Shown: positions 25,101-38,710, counted from the stretch's first letter. The stretch: 64,000 nucleotides of DNA from Zonotrichia leucophrys gambelii (GCF_028769735.1 NC_088169.1:38044729-38108728), one strand, 5' to 3'. The notes: generated from the letters alone by a model not told the origin. Made by a program: numbers and translations.

Positions 25101-28100
25101 TCACTTGCTCTGCAGAATTTTGTGTCTCTTATTACTGAATTTCTCACATTTTCTGCTGGCTCCAGTTACAAAGTTTATCATAGTCCCAGTGGACTGAACT
25201 CTATAATTTGGCACTACAATTTTTTATCCTCATTTAGTACCATTTGAAAAGGTGCTGAGGGTGCAGACCATTTCATAATTCAGATGAGAATTGAATAATA
25301 GCAGTTCAGCATTGACCCTTGGGCTATTTATTTGTTATTGGCTGCCAACCAAATATTAAGCCAACAAGAGCTACCCTTTTAGCCCCCTTGCCTAACCAAC
25401 ATTTAACCCATCCAATGTTCTGTTCATCCAGTCCATATTTTCTTCATTTTCAAAATAGAATTGATTGAATATTTTATTGTTTTCCTATCACTGTAAATTA
25501 GGCCTTCTTCAAGCCAGCTTACAATAAATATGCAAATATTGACAGTATCTAAAATAGACAACTCAGTGATAAATCTTTAGAAAAATCCTAAGGTTATATC
25601 AAAAGTTCTGTCTTTATGATATTCATCAGACTTCCTCTATCTTAATAAACTATACAACAATCAGACAGTATATTTTCTTTTTTTTAGTGAACTATATCTG
25701 GTTTAACAGTCAATCTTTTCTCTGAAGTCTTTCAAAAGATATGGACTAACTTAACATTTCATCTCCAGTTTTATTTTCTTTCTTGTTAAGTAGGAAGCAG
25801 TCCAGTCAACCTTAAATTAGAATAAAGTTTCTTTCCCTTCCATAGACAAGAAAATATGTCTTCCTTGTAGTATTTGTTCACGTTTGGAAGTGAATAGAGT
25901 AATAAACAACTCTTTGCTTCAATGAAGTGTTAAAACTCTGACTTCCATCCTCCTCTCTCAGTAATTCTTAGGCATTCTTCAGTGGGAAAGTTCAATTAAC
26001 CTCATGTTCTAAAAAACATTTTTCCTTTACATTAAAAACATACATAATTCAAACAGCTGTAGTCTTACTGTATGCAGTGCATAATTGAATTTTGATAGAG
26101 ACCAAACAAACAGAAATCAAATTACTTTGGGTAAAAGGTCCATTAGGAGTGATTGAGCTCCGACATCTTCCTTTTAGACATGCTGTAAAACTGCTTTATA
26201 TATCCTCATTATAATTGAAAGATAGAATAATCAGAGTCATGTTCTCACTGTTGGTCAAAACAAAGATGACTAATTAGATGAAACATATCATAGAGACAGA
26301 TTTTAGAGTAGCAAACCTCTGTTGAAATACAGTGCAAAAATGTCAGAATGTTATTTCTGAGTCTGAGTCAGATACAACCTTGTTTAGGATTAGATCTACT
26401 ACAGATGTTAAGCATTAAAATGTGGTTTTCAGTCAAAACCACCTCTACCAGTCTTTGGGATAAAAAAATAACAGTAAATAAATATTTCCCTTTAAAAAAA
26501 AGAAAAAAAAAGTTGTAATTTGAAACTATAATCACTAGAAGAAAGATAGCAGATCTCTTAAGTTCTAAGAATATCAGACATGGCTTTCTCAAAAGCAGAC
26601 TCTATGGTAAGTAAAATCATCTCTTTCGCAAAATCAAACAGGAGCTTCCTTCATTCCTCCAAGAACTGTGAAAGACAACATTTTGCAGTAATGTAGTTGA
26701 ACAGTTCATGTCACTGAACGGGAATGAGAAAGGGACATAGAAAAGGTGCACATTAAGTACATGGACACAAAGATAAAATGAGTAGAGCTTAAGCTGAAAT
26801 TATTAAATTACTGCCTCTCTCAATCTGCATCACAGAGAAGAAAAAGAATATATGGAAGGTAAGATAGATTATATAGAAAATACAGATATTATAAATAATT
26901 CAGTTAGAGGAGTAAAATTACAATCTCCTTTTCTGTGCTAAGTAGGAAAAAGTGGGAAGTAGGGACTCAGGACAAAGGGTAAATGAATATGCTATACTTC
27001 TAATCTATTTCAAAGCTTATTTAATTAGCAGAAATACAAGCAAAAAGTTTCACAAGTATAACAAGTCTTTTGGGTAAGTCCAGAGAAATACAAATATATA
27101 TAATTTCCAGCATTACCAGAGATACTGAGGGTGGTTTTTCTGAAAGATAAGGGTTGCATCATGTTTGGCATTATACAGAATCACCACATCACAAACTTTG
27201 GATCAGCTCATCAGTGGCAACTTAGCTAGAACAGGAACCATGTGGTGCTATTTTCTTTTTTCAATTACTTTTTCCCCTTATTTTGGTGAATGCACAGAAA
27301 AACACGATTTATAAAAGTTCCTAGGATTAAGGGAAAAGGACAATGATGTAAAAAACAATACTGAAAGGCTAAACTGCTAGAATAACATTTTGGAGAAATT
27401 TGATTCTGCTTTAGGAAAAAAAAAGGCAAGAACAAGTTTTGATTAGGATACAGTGAAAAATTTCACATGGAAGATAGTATTGTCCAAGTAAAATTGGGAA
27501 AGAGAGTGCATTCTCTTAAAAGGGGAAATTGAAAAGGAGGAAAATAATAAAGACTGGCAAAAAGAAAGATCATGTTATAAAATGTGAGATAAAGACCTTA
27601 GTTCTCATATTGCTGGTATTGATTAAAAAATATAACTCAGTTATTAAATAGGGCAAGTTAAAGAGATTCAAATGAAATCTAGACAATCAGGTCAAAATAT
27701 TATCACATTGTTATCTTAAATCACAGTGAATTCAGCTTGCAATTCATTTAAAATTAAAATTACTATTACTCCTATCCAGACCTCAAGTCAGGCCCCAGGA
27801 ACTTCATGTTATAAAACATTTCATCTTCTTTGACCTTCCTTCAAATTTGGAGCTTAGGTTTTTCATTTCACCTCTTTTCATTTGTAAGGGATACAAACTT
27901 GGTTTGTATCTGCTGCAGTATCCTTAAATGGAAGCAATATCCCTCATACAGCAAAAATTAGAAGGTGCTGAGGCTTTAAAAACATTAAATATTATATGCC
28001 TGTGGTAAAGTTGTGGAAGCTTGATGATAAAATAACTCAAGTATGCAGCTGTTTGCTGATTAAGGATCCAAAAAAAAAAAAAGAGGAAAAATGAGGTTAA

Positions 28101-30624
28101 TGGAGTTGCAGTGTTTTGTAGTAGAAACATTAAGGGAGGACTGACCTTGATAAGCATTTGGGATTAATTACAATGAAAAGTAGTATACAAAGAATCAGTC
28201 ATTAGCAAAATGGTTTTGCTCTCTCTTTAGGTCAAGATAGCAAAGCAGACTTACCACTTCATTAAAAATGATGATGATAAAATATATATTCCATAGCTGT
28301 CACTTAATACAATATCAATCTAATGTAAGAGACCATGAAGAGTTTATCCTGTTGCCACTTCAGAACAGTTTTAGATTTGCATTAGACTTAGAAAATTCTG
28401 AGCAAATTTCTGAAGACATATTTGTAGTTCATATGTGATGAAGAGTGATCATTCAAATGCCATATATTTTTTGCTTGCTTTCTTCCCTTCAGGTAGGCAA
28501 ACTGAACTCAATATAAGCAAACAGAATTAATTTACTTCATGGAAAATTGTGATTATTAGCTGTAGAAAACACCAGAAATAGAAGTGCATTAGGCAAATAT
28601 ACATTGTGTTCTTGAAACAAGAAACAACAAAATCTATATTAATAGAGTTTTCACTCTAGGTCAAAAAACAGACCTCACATCCTGCCCAGTATATCACTGT
28701 TCTTCTGTAATATTAAAATGATGGACAAAATAACGTTATTTAAAATGAAATTGTTCATGGTAAACTGTTTCAAAGAAAGCCATTGTTGAACTTACATTGA
28801 AATAGTATGGCAACTTTTTAGCAGGTAAAAAACTCCTCTCTCTGGGAGAATTTCACTTCAAAAATACTGTTGGAATCAGTTCTTGCATTTTAGTATAATT
28901 ATTTAGTAGGCTTGTTGTTCGTGATGACTGGATAATTTAAGAGATTTGCAGGTCATTTGTAACCATGGAAATCATGTTGCCTGCATATCTAATAGACTAA
29001 TTTCCACATGAAGCAAGGCAGTAGTTCTGTTTATTTACTAGCTTGTTAAATGCTATTTTGAACTACCTTGTTTTCCTCAGGGGAATTGTCACTCAATTTC
29101 TGAAAAGAAAAACAACTAAGTAATACTATGTCCTTACTGAACCTCAATGAATATGCACTTTCTTATATTTTCAGTAAATGTATATTTGATCATATTTGTA
29201 GAGCCAAACCTTTGTTTGATTCTTGTCTTTTACATTTAAGGTAGAGATTGAAAGTGTTTAAGGATTAAATGAGTTAAAGACATGCATGAGATTTCAAAAT
29301 TTTCAGTTACTGGCTTCAGTACATAAGGGTATGAATTAGTGATTGAGTCAGGGCAGCTTAACTGTGGTTAAAATTTACTAGCCAATTGATTGCATATGTA
29401 TGTTTCTTATTCGGTCCCATTTGTGGGTCAAAATGTTTAAATCATATTAATTTCAACATAGTAAACTATGTCAAACTAAGAGTTCTTAAGAAAAGATAGG
29501 AGAAATTTGAGGAGATAAATTAGTTTCTGTATACTTCTAATTCACTATTTATGAAAAACAGTGTCAAGTTCCTAGCTCAGAGGGCTTAAACGACAATAAT
29601 ACAGACTTTTTAGAACAGGAAGTATATAGGAAGTCCAAACTCCAGACTGCAGAAATTTTAAGCTATTATTAGTAAGGGTTTGTGTTTGTTTTGGCAGTTT
29701 TTTTGGTTGTTTTGGGGGTTTATTTTGTAGGGGTTTTCTATGCAACCTTTTGTTAAAGAGATCTGGGATGTCAAAGCATTTGCTTTTCTGTTAGCTCATG
29801 TAACCAAGATTCAAAGGTCCATTTTTCACATGCAAGATGTACATCATATCTACAAACTACCATTCAAGCAGGCATGTCTTAAAAGGTCACAAAAACCATG
29901 AGTCACAAGGTGACTCACCTATCTGTGGTGTTTTCTCTGCCTTCATAACTGTGATGCTGTCTTCATGCCCCAACACATTAAACTCACATTGTATTTTATT
30001 AGTCCCATCACTAATTTAGCTAATATACTTTTATATTTCCATAGTACTTTTTTGATTTGAAGTTCATGTCACGGCCATTGACAATTTAAACTGTCTTCAT
30101 CTTCACTAATCTTAAAGCTGTCTACAAGCTATTATCAATCACTTGTTAAAATGACAATACTCTCTCGGCATCTAAATTATTTTAATAGGCAAATTGCATA
30201 GCAATGTGATGTTGAAATATTAGATGAAAAATATTTTTAAAAATTTGCTTCCCAAACTTTTTCAATTGAATGAGCACTTGGGAAACAAAAGAGGAATTTG
30301 ACAAAATAGTAACAGCATATTAGGCTTTAATCACACAAAGCAATAGTATCAGAATTGTCATTTCTATCCAATCAGACGAACATATTTAAAAGATAAATCA
30401 AAATAATTGTAATGTGGAAATAAACCAATAAATTCTTAACCAATAAACTAATACATTCTTTACTTCATCACCATCTCTGTATAAGGAATAACAGATATCC
30501 CTGTTTAAATGCCAAACAACAAAAATTTCTTCCAAAAAAGGTAGTTCATTCTTCAATACTCTCAAAAATTTAAGAATTGGCATGTTTTAATTTTTGCTGT
30601 GCTGTAGCAGCCTTGCACTTTTTA
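22111..30624. other. Long AT-rich non-coding stretch, no gene confirmed
   Basis: About 8.5 kb with no recognised gene or interspersed repeat. It has a TA-rich tract at 24283-24470, a G/T-rich low-complexity patch near 29680-29745 (runs of T and G), and scattered A/T runs. A 62-codon frame at 24777-24965 is fairly balanced in composition but has no family I recognise. A 23-nt segment at 26836-26858 has splice-like borders, which is weak evidence. Confidence 0.5.
24283..24470. repeat. TA-rich low-complexity tract
   Basis: The tract is nearly all A and T with many TATA and ATATAT strings. The 72-codon minus-strand frame here (rich in Tyr, Ile and Phe) is a by-product of the composition. Confidence 0.75.
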
Positions 30625-31645
30625 TATCATAGAATCATGGGATGTTTTGAGTTGGAACAGGACCTTGAAGATCTGACATGGACAGGAACGCCTTCCACTA
30701 GACCAGGTTCCTCAGTCCCATCCAGCCAGGCCTTGAACAATTCCAGGGGTGGGACAGCCACAATTTCTGGGGGCCATCATTCTAGTGCCTCACCACCCTC
30801 ACAGTAAATAATTTTTTCCTCATTTTTCCTACCGTCATTCAATTTGAACTAATTACCCCTTTGAATCCATTTGACCTTATATGCTTTTTAAACAGTCCTG
30901 CCCCACCTTTCCTGTAGGCTCGTTTCAAGTGCTGGAAGGACAAAATTCAGTCATATCAAAGCCTTCTCTTCTTCAGGCTGAACAATCTCAGTTTTCTCAG
31001 CCTTTCCTCATAGCATCATTTTGATGTCCCTCCTCTGGATGTGCTCCAACAGTTCCATGTCCTTCCTGTGTTAGGGTACCCCAGAGATGGATGCAGCCCT
31101 GCAGGTGAGGTCTTACCCTAGCAGAGTAGAGGGACAGTGTCACCTTCCCTGACCTGCTGGACACATTGCTTTTAGTGCAGCCCAGGATACATTTGGCCTT
31201 CTGGGCCATGAGATCTCATTGACAGATCATGCCCATCCTCTCATCCACCAGCACCCCCAAGTCCTTCTGGGCACGGCTGCTCTTGATCTGTCTGTCCCCC
31301 AGCCTGTGCTGATACCAGGGGTTGCCCCAGCCCAGGTGCAGCACCTTGTACTTGGTCTCATTAAACCTCATGAGATTCCCATGGACCCACTTTTCCAGCC
31401 TGTCCAGATCCCTCTGGATGTCATCACATCCTTCAGGTGTGACAACTCAGCTTGATGGTATCTGCAAACTTGCTGAGGGTGCATTCAATTTCTTCATTTA
31501 TGGAATCAATGAAGATATTAAATAATACTGGTCCCATGGTTTTCCTTTCTTCAATTTTTAAAGATGGTTACTATGTTTCCCTTTTACTAGTCAGCCAGGA
31601 CTTCCTCTGAGAGACATGACTTTTCAGATATCATGGATATACACA
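30625..31645 (-). mobile_element. CR1 LINE, 5'-truncated, with deleted reverse-transcriptase core
   Basis: This is the longest CR1 in the window, on the minus strand. The plus strand begins with the reversed tail ATCATAGAATCATGGGATG. Minus-strand reading gives CR1 ORF2 peptides, among them GPVLFNIF...ECTLSKFAD (about 31450-31540), NVSSRSGKVTLSLYSARVRP (about 31070-31160) and the 3' UTR. Left of GPVLFNIF in the protein, the usual several-hundred-base reverse-transcriptase core is missing. At about 31540-31550 the sequence jumps straight to an upstream block with SEKSCLSEEV and a decayed DWKKG...IFKKG equivalent. The element is therefore both 5'-truncated and internally deleted, besides frameshifts and stops. 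Confidence 0.92.
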
Positions 31646-34600
31646 TATATTTTACAGAGTCAGGTGGTATCAGAAGTGACCTCGCCAGTAAATATATTAA
31701 AACAAATGTGACTGGCAAAAGTGGAGCAACCTTGACCATCCTGTCTTGGGAAAATTTTGTTGAGGTGCAACTGAATAGCAGGTCTACAACATTAATGAAG
31801 CTCATTTTTATAAACTGTACTAAGCAATGGACAGAAATTTTAGCTAAACATTAAATAACTTGTGCTAAGTTTCATAGCAAATTTCAAGCAACATATCAAC
31901 TGGAAAATATACTCAATGGAATTCTATGACAATTAAACTAACCAATTTCAATCATCTGCAGTAAATGAATGAGATGATACATGCTCTGCTTTTTCTCTTT
32001 GGGGTATAAAGAGAACTTAGATAAAAAGGTGATATAAAGATGTCTAAAGCTGTCTGAAAAAAAAAAGCTGTAATGTGAATTGACTCAATGTGGTAATCAC
32101 CTTTTTTTCTACCTGTAATATTATGAAAAACAGTTGTGACTTACCTAGATACATACATTATGTCATTTCTGGACCCTATAGAGATAAATTATTTTTTTTC
32201 ATGCTACCACAGGGAATTCAGGGAGAAGAAAGAGGAGGGCTGGGCAATGTCAAAGAGACTTCAAATTATATAGGGAGGCTGCTTAGGCTTGGAAACTGCT
32301 TCCTCCACTGTATGTTTCAAGCTTCATATGTACAGTAAGATCTCAGAAAACTTCCCATGTCTTTTCACCTTCCTTTCCCTTCCTCAATGCATTCAGATTT
32401 CTCCTGAAAGAAAACCATGTGCAGAAAAGGGACTGTGAAACCCTTTGGAAGTTGCAACCAGACAGCTGGAGAGGATGAGGGGTAGTATTCTAGAGAGCAC
32501 TGACCACTTTTTAAATTAACCTTCAAGTTGTGATTTGATGGACACAATCATCAAAATATATTTTAGCTCTGCATCTCATAGGAAGGAAATGATTGACAAA
32601 GCTGACTTTCTCACATATATGTGAAAAACATAATTATTACAAAATTGAAATGGTGGGATGTATGAGTCTTAAAATAGACTTTATTTATGGGGCAAATAGG
32701 CCTCAAAAATACAAGCTGCATCCATCAAAGATGCAATAGAGCATAAACCTGGAAGTTCAGATGTAAACCCATAATTTCAGGTCAAGAAGCTTGTCAAGAA
32801 TCTGTATATTTAAGTTGTAAAGGTTCAAAGTAAAATCTTTTCAAACATATCATGAGCAGAGGGCTTCTCAGAGAGTGAAAGGTATCAGCAGACGATGAAA
32901 GAATGTGAGCAACACTCATACAATAAGTTTGCATGAGAAAAATGCAGAATAAAGAAGTGATTTTCTAAAATTTTGCTCAATCCAAAGGTAATTCAGAAGA
33001 TTCTCATATCAGATCCTAATTTTGCAGCATGAATTTGAGGAAGTACTTCCAAATGAATCTTTTGAGTAAAAAAAAAGTATAAATAAGCTAGAGCAGTCAA
33101 CTGAATACAACAAAATAATTTTTTACGAACTTTTAGAGAACTCTGATATAAAGCCATGAGGATTTCACTACTATGTGTAACCTATTTCTTTAATCAATAG
33201 GCAGAGGAATGGAAGGAGAAAAATATGAAAAAATATTTAAAGGTGTGAAAACTAAGGATTTGACTGATATGTATCAATCTAACTGATAAAGCCTGTAAAA
33301 AGAAAGGAACTAGTAAACACAGGATATATAAAGAATATTGATAAGGAGTAAATATGGACTTAGCAAGGAAAAAACACACCTTACAAATTTTTCTGCTTTT
33401 TCAAAGTATCACTGTGTACGTGGATAAGAATGATCTAATTATATTTCTATTTTCAATAAGCTTTCAACAAGCTCTCACATTAATTTCTTTAATTTGGGTA
33501 CTGTGTACTATTGGCTGTTCAATATATGCTTAAAAGTTTGAAAACATTATAAATAACAAAGCAGTGATGTTTTCAAATAATTTAAAATTCCTCTACATAG
33601 TCAAAATGAAAAGTGTCTGTAAGGAGCTCAAGAGGATTTCTCTACAGTCAATGACTCAAGGATGAAATAGCATATGAAATGTAAAATTAGTACGCATAGA
33701 ATAATGAACACAAAAGGAAAACAAAAGCATCTACAAAACTTAGTTATATTGAAAATCTCTAATTTGGGTATACAGAAAGAAGACTCCAGTCAATATGTTT
33801 AGGTCCCTGGGAAAGTAGATTACCCATAGATGACTTTAATCAATAACTGCCATCTGGAATTTTACCTTAAAAATACTATCTGTGATTTAAAAACAGACAA
33901 TGGCAAAACTAGAAAAAATGTTATAACAAAGAACAATTAGACATATGTTATCTCACCCACATAAAGTGCAAATGTGTCTGAAAAGGCATGATAGGGGAAA
34001 AATAGCATCAAGATCTGTATAATTTTGAAAAAGAAATGGTAAATGTGGTTATGAATCATAGTATCTTTATTTTGACATTATAATTATGGATTTTCATCAA
34101 AAGTTCATCACCTATACAGTAAACACTCTTTTTCTCACACAGCACTGTGTTGAATGCAGTGTTGAGTTCTTTGTTACAGTAATTTTAGGGGTCAAACATG
34201 CAAATGCATTCAGAAAATGGATTGAAAACATGGTCTCAGGCATTTAGGCCAGTGTAATGGCATTTAGGCCAGGCCTATACTTCAGGTGTAATATTTACAG
34301 GTAGGTTTTAAATGGCTAATTACCAGAAATCAAGAGTCGGCTAAAAGATGGATCACCCAGTGCTTCCTACATTTCCTAAGCATTGGTGTTTCTTCCAAGG
34401 ACAGGATGCCAAAATGTGTTTAATTTTGGTTGGATTCTATAAAGCAGTTGCTGCATTCCTTGTCTAATATAATGTAAATAAAGCATGAAATAAAGGACTT
34501 AAACATAGACAGCTAGGTATTTTAAAATATTTGACCATATCCTTTTAACCACTTCAAAATTCTGTTTTAACTATTCTATCTATGCAAACCTTAAGTCCTT

Positions 34601-37340
34601 AAACTATTAAAGAATTTATTACCTTGGACTTGTGCCACAATTCCTCCTTTTCATGAGATGATGAAAGAGATATTCATATTAGTGTGAAATACGCGACTCT
34701 GAAGATGTTGTTGTTTACAGCAAAGGGAATCTAAGGAAATTATCCTAGATTTAGGAAGATAATTTTGAATATTTATATTATATAAAATTAAGCCCATTCA
34801 AGAAATGTTATGTCTTGAAGTTAAGATTGTTACCTATTTAGTATAAAATGAACAAATAAAGATATCTCTTGCTCTTGCTGCAATCACTAGGTTATCTAAA
34901 TAGCAAAAAAAAAAAAAAGTAAATCTTCAAAAGCAAATAATCTAAATTATTTGTACTTACCACACTGTAGTCACATGAACTATTACTTAACCTTGCTTCT
35001 AATTTTTCCCTGTTAGACATTGGAGGACTAATAAAACCAGTTTGCATTGAATCAAGACAGGAATCATCATGAAAGTGATATGTTATGAAGTGTGTTCTTC
35101 ACAACCTATCATAAAATTCACTCTTGGGAACAAAAGTTCTAAAAACCAGAGGACACTATTGTAAGTGCTGCAGGTTTGACAGCCCTTCATCTTTACATAC
35201 GTCTGTATCTTGCAGAGCAGATTTTGAATAATGTATGTCATGGCATATTTTCATGCCATGAATGAAACTGTAGATCAGCAAAGTTCTTCATTGTTAAATG
35301 CCAGTATTTCTAAGGGAATATAACCTGTCAACCCTGAGAGGGAGAGAAAATTGCTACTATTTTCAGAGGAATCACACAACTGTGTTTGATAGAAAACACT
35401 TCTAGAGGACAGCTAGACCAACCTGCCCAGTCAGAGTAGGGCTATCACTCAAATGGAGCAAACGATGGCTGTCAAATGGTCTAGGTACTGTTTGTTTACT
35501 AAGCACAAATCCAGAATCATAATCCCTGTGGCTACATCTATACTAGCAGGTATGATCAGCAAATGGCTTCACACATAGCGCTTAGCACTGGTCTACAATA
35601 ATCCGCTACCTGACACAATTTTTGGCCCACACCCTTGTTAACAAAAGCTACAATGTAAGACAATTACTGCAGCTACATTAATGATCTGATCAGAAGACTA
35701 CAAAGGGCTTGAAGTAACCCAATAGGTAAGAAAGATGAGACAGTTGTCTTTGGCAGGGAGAGAGAATTTGGCTGTATAGATTCATATTGTATTGGCAAAC
35801 TTGCTCTTGGTTAGCGAGATGAGCCTTTGGGTTTTTCCAGTTACCAGAATATGCTCCATCAGCTGGTTATTCAAGTACGAAGATAATTTCTTTTCCCTAG
35901 TTCCAAAACTAATATATTCTTCTTTTCCATTAAAATACTGTGATTAAATGGTGCTTGCTGACTCAGTGCATTTCCTATGCAGTTTAAATGTGATTAGTTC
36001 CATTTACTACTGCACAACTGAGTTTTTTGTGTCTCTGTATATATATGTGTGTGTTGTAGATTTTCACTGCCATTTCTTACAAGGTAGTATTTTGAAGTTT
36101 GTGGGAAAATGGTTGTACCAGTTAATGCTGTTTGGAGAGAGGATAAATTTATGCTAAGGGCTGCCAAGATTCTCTGTTTCCTCTTGTATGGAGACAGCTC
36201 TATCCTGACACTATCCTTTAAATAACAGTACTCTTGGTAGTAGAATTGTTTGCAATAAATATAGGAGAAACACAAGCCCTTTCCATTCATGTAATAAACA
36301 TTTCCTGATTTCTTTGTACTAAGAAAAACTTCCCTTCTGACCCTATTTCTGTTTCTATCATGCATTGCATCAACAACACTGATACAAATTGCTTTACATT
36401 ACTAACAGAGAGTGTTAACATTTAAAATCAGAATTTAAAATAAATGCTTTAACTCATTTTACATCTAGGCTAGAGAAACTATCCTTAAGAATTTATTGCC
36501 TGCCTTTATCTCAGAGAATCAAAGATGAATCTGGCCTCACTGAAGAAAGTTGATGAAACAGGTAAGTCTCAAATCCTGCCTGCCTTTCTGAGCACTCTTT
36601 TTGTTTTCCTACTGGAATACCAAGGACACATTCTTTCCTGTCTAACTCACTACGAGCAACCCTTGCTTAGAATCAATATTCAAGGTTGACTCTACAAAAA
36701 TATTACTCTGGAAAACTACCTGCCTCCTGTAAGAAAGGGGTTAAAACTTTAATATACCTTAACTTCCTTTTCTGAATAGTAACACCTTCCTTCCTCAAAA
36801 TCAGTAGGCAGAGTAAATACTCATGAACACCAGATGTCCACGCTGACTCGGGAAGTCAGAAAGATAAAATTCCATGTGCACACAAGAACATATTCTCAGC
36901 ATTAGCAGAATGAAATAGAGACATCAGATAAGTGAAAACAGATGTTGTTAAAATGTCAAGTGCAGCAGATGTGTGTATACAAGACAAGCTTTGAAAAGAT
37001 TAAACTTTGATCCTGGTTGGGCTGTAGGAATTTATGTTAATCAGGTAGAAACAGTAATCTACTTTGGAGCAGCTATTTCCACCTTTACTATAATATGTTA
37101 TTATGCATTGTTCCTAATGGAAGTACCTCTGAAATATTAACCAGTTGAGCATGAGCAGTGGTAATATGTTGGCTGTGTAGGCTTTGTGTTCCCTTAAATC
37201 TGCTCTCATGAGCAGCCAGAATTCTCAGTAAATCCTTTTCTAGTCACTTACCCACATTTTCATCCAGTGGAGGAGAGGGAAGGATGCTGGATGACATGAT
37301 GTGCATTCAGGTCTCATCCTGATATGCTGTCAGCATACAT
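31646..37340. other. AT-rich single-copy DNA, no gene confirmed
   Basis: No gene or certain transposon. A 14-bp duplication (GGCATTTAGGCCAG, period 20) lies at 34239-34272. A stretch at about 35405-35455 (CTAGACCAACCTGCCC) faintly recalls a CR1 3' end but is too diverged to call. A splice-bounded segment at 36515-36561 is listed separately. The 123-codon minus-strand frame at 35994-36365 resembles no family I know. Confidence 0.5.
36515..36561 (+). other. Candidate exon (unproven), 47 nt
   Basis: The segment follows a pyrimidine-leaning tract ending TTTATCTCAG and ends in a full donor consensus ACAG/GTAAGTCT. One frame stays open through it and reads ESKMNLASLKKVDET; a second reads RIKDESGLTEES then stop. 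I recognise no protein. Splice consensus pairs this good occur by chance in tens of kilobases, so this is only a candidate. Confidence 0.18.
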
Positions 37341-38710
37341 TCAGGCACCATGTGGCACTTCCAAAGTTTAGATGTCGGTCATATTTTTTATATCTTCCAC
37401 TTAAAAGGTAAATTTTCTTCCCCTTTGGTTTTAGAGACTTCCAAATATGAATTTCTGGATGGAAAATCTGACTTGGTTGTGATTTTGGAGTTACGGCTGC
37501 ATTTTTCCATGTCTACTGGGGGATTTACTTCACCAAGGAGAAGATTTTTGATCTGTATCTGTTTTAAAGTATCAGGACCTTATTTTGTCAACAGTCACAC
37601 CATGAACATGGTTACTAAATGTCTTGTATATATCTGCCAGAGAAAGGAACAAGGAACTACCTAATAGAAGCATTCTACTTCAGAGGTCCTCTTTGGTGTT
37701 GTCTCCACAGGGGACCAAAAAACTGTCAGGTTTCATTTCACTCCTAAATGCCCACAATTTACTGCTTCATGTAACACCTTTCTCTACACCCATGCCCCAG
37801 ATCTGTGTACTTTGTTAGTAGAACTGATTCAGTGCGGAGTCAAGGTTCATCAGGGACTCTTACCATTTCACCAATGACTGGGAGCTGGTAGGCTTAGCTG
37901 TGCATATTTCTGGTATAAAACCTGCCACATGCTTATCTCTTTGGGGCATAGCTCTTTCATTTGTCTCAGAGTCATATGAGAGATCAGGTTTTATTCTAAG
38001 CCTTCATGGTGATGAAATCTCAATTCCATTGAGTCCAGGCTCTCTTCTCTTACTTTCTCATAGGAAAGTCATGTTGTTGGCTGCCATATTCATCGCACAT
38101 ACACCATGTGGACAAAGCAACCTAATCCACCAGAGGTTCAAAATAACTGTTCTGTCCCTCTACAGCCAAGTGTTACACAGAGATCACATACAGAAAAGTG
38201 GCAGCTTACATTTTGCAAATATTGGGTAATGATTTCTTGTTACTATTAACTATTAAGAAGCACATTTATTTCTACCTTTAAGTATCTGAACATAATTATT
38301 CTTCAGTTTAGATTACTAAGTACAAGAGTCTTACTCAGATTTTTAGATTATTGAAATTTACAGCAAATAGATAATGCTTACCTTTAATAGTCTTTTGCTC
38401 CTGATAACCAAGAGAAACCAAGGTGCAATTATACCACTTGTACGCATCCTCTTTTTGTATTGTTCAATAAAACTACTTGGTTTTTTAGGTAAGAATTTAT
38501 ACTGAATAAAGTTGATGGAAGGACTTTTTCTGGTATCACAGTGGCACTTTAATACCTCAGCTCTTTGTGAGTTACAGCTGCAGAAAGCTCTAACCTTTAA
38601 AGCAATTTTCAATAAGTGCTTTTTCTTTTGCAGAGATAACACCTCACAGACTTGGGCTCTGAGATCAACTTCAAGATACCTTATTGCTTTTAGGGGCTTT
38701 AAAGTCATAA
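37341..38710. other. Cluster of about 100-codon open frames, no family recognised
   Basis: Open frames of 104 codons (37350-37664, +), 64 codons (37624-37818, +), 109 codons (37900-38229, +) and 116 codons (38358-38708, -) lie close together in less AT-biased DNA. None shows a domain, signal peptide or repeat I recognise, and the frames do not join into one gene. A GGTATAAAACC string at about 37911 is TATA-like. A strong plus-strand acceptor-like tract (CTTTTTCTTTTGCAG) ends at about 38633. The base composition alone makes chance frames likely here. Confidence 0.3.

Noticed and set aside
35405..35455. Possible further CR1 3'-end remnant (CTAGACCAACCTGCCC)
   Set aside because: Similarity to the CR1 end is limited to a few words and lacks the tail repeat. 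Too weak to annotate.
35994..36365. 123-codon minus-strand open frame
   Set aside because: No domain, no plausible splice context and no recognised homology. A frame of this length is expected occasionally by chance in 128 kb of strand.
37905..37922. GGTATAAAACC as a host core promoter
   Set aside because: An isolated TATA-like string in AT-rich DNA, with no initiator, CpG island or supported downstream gene.
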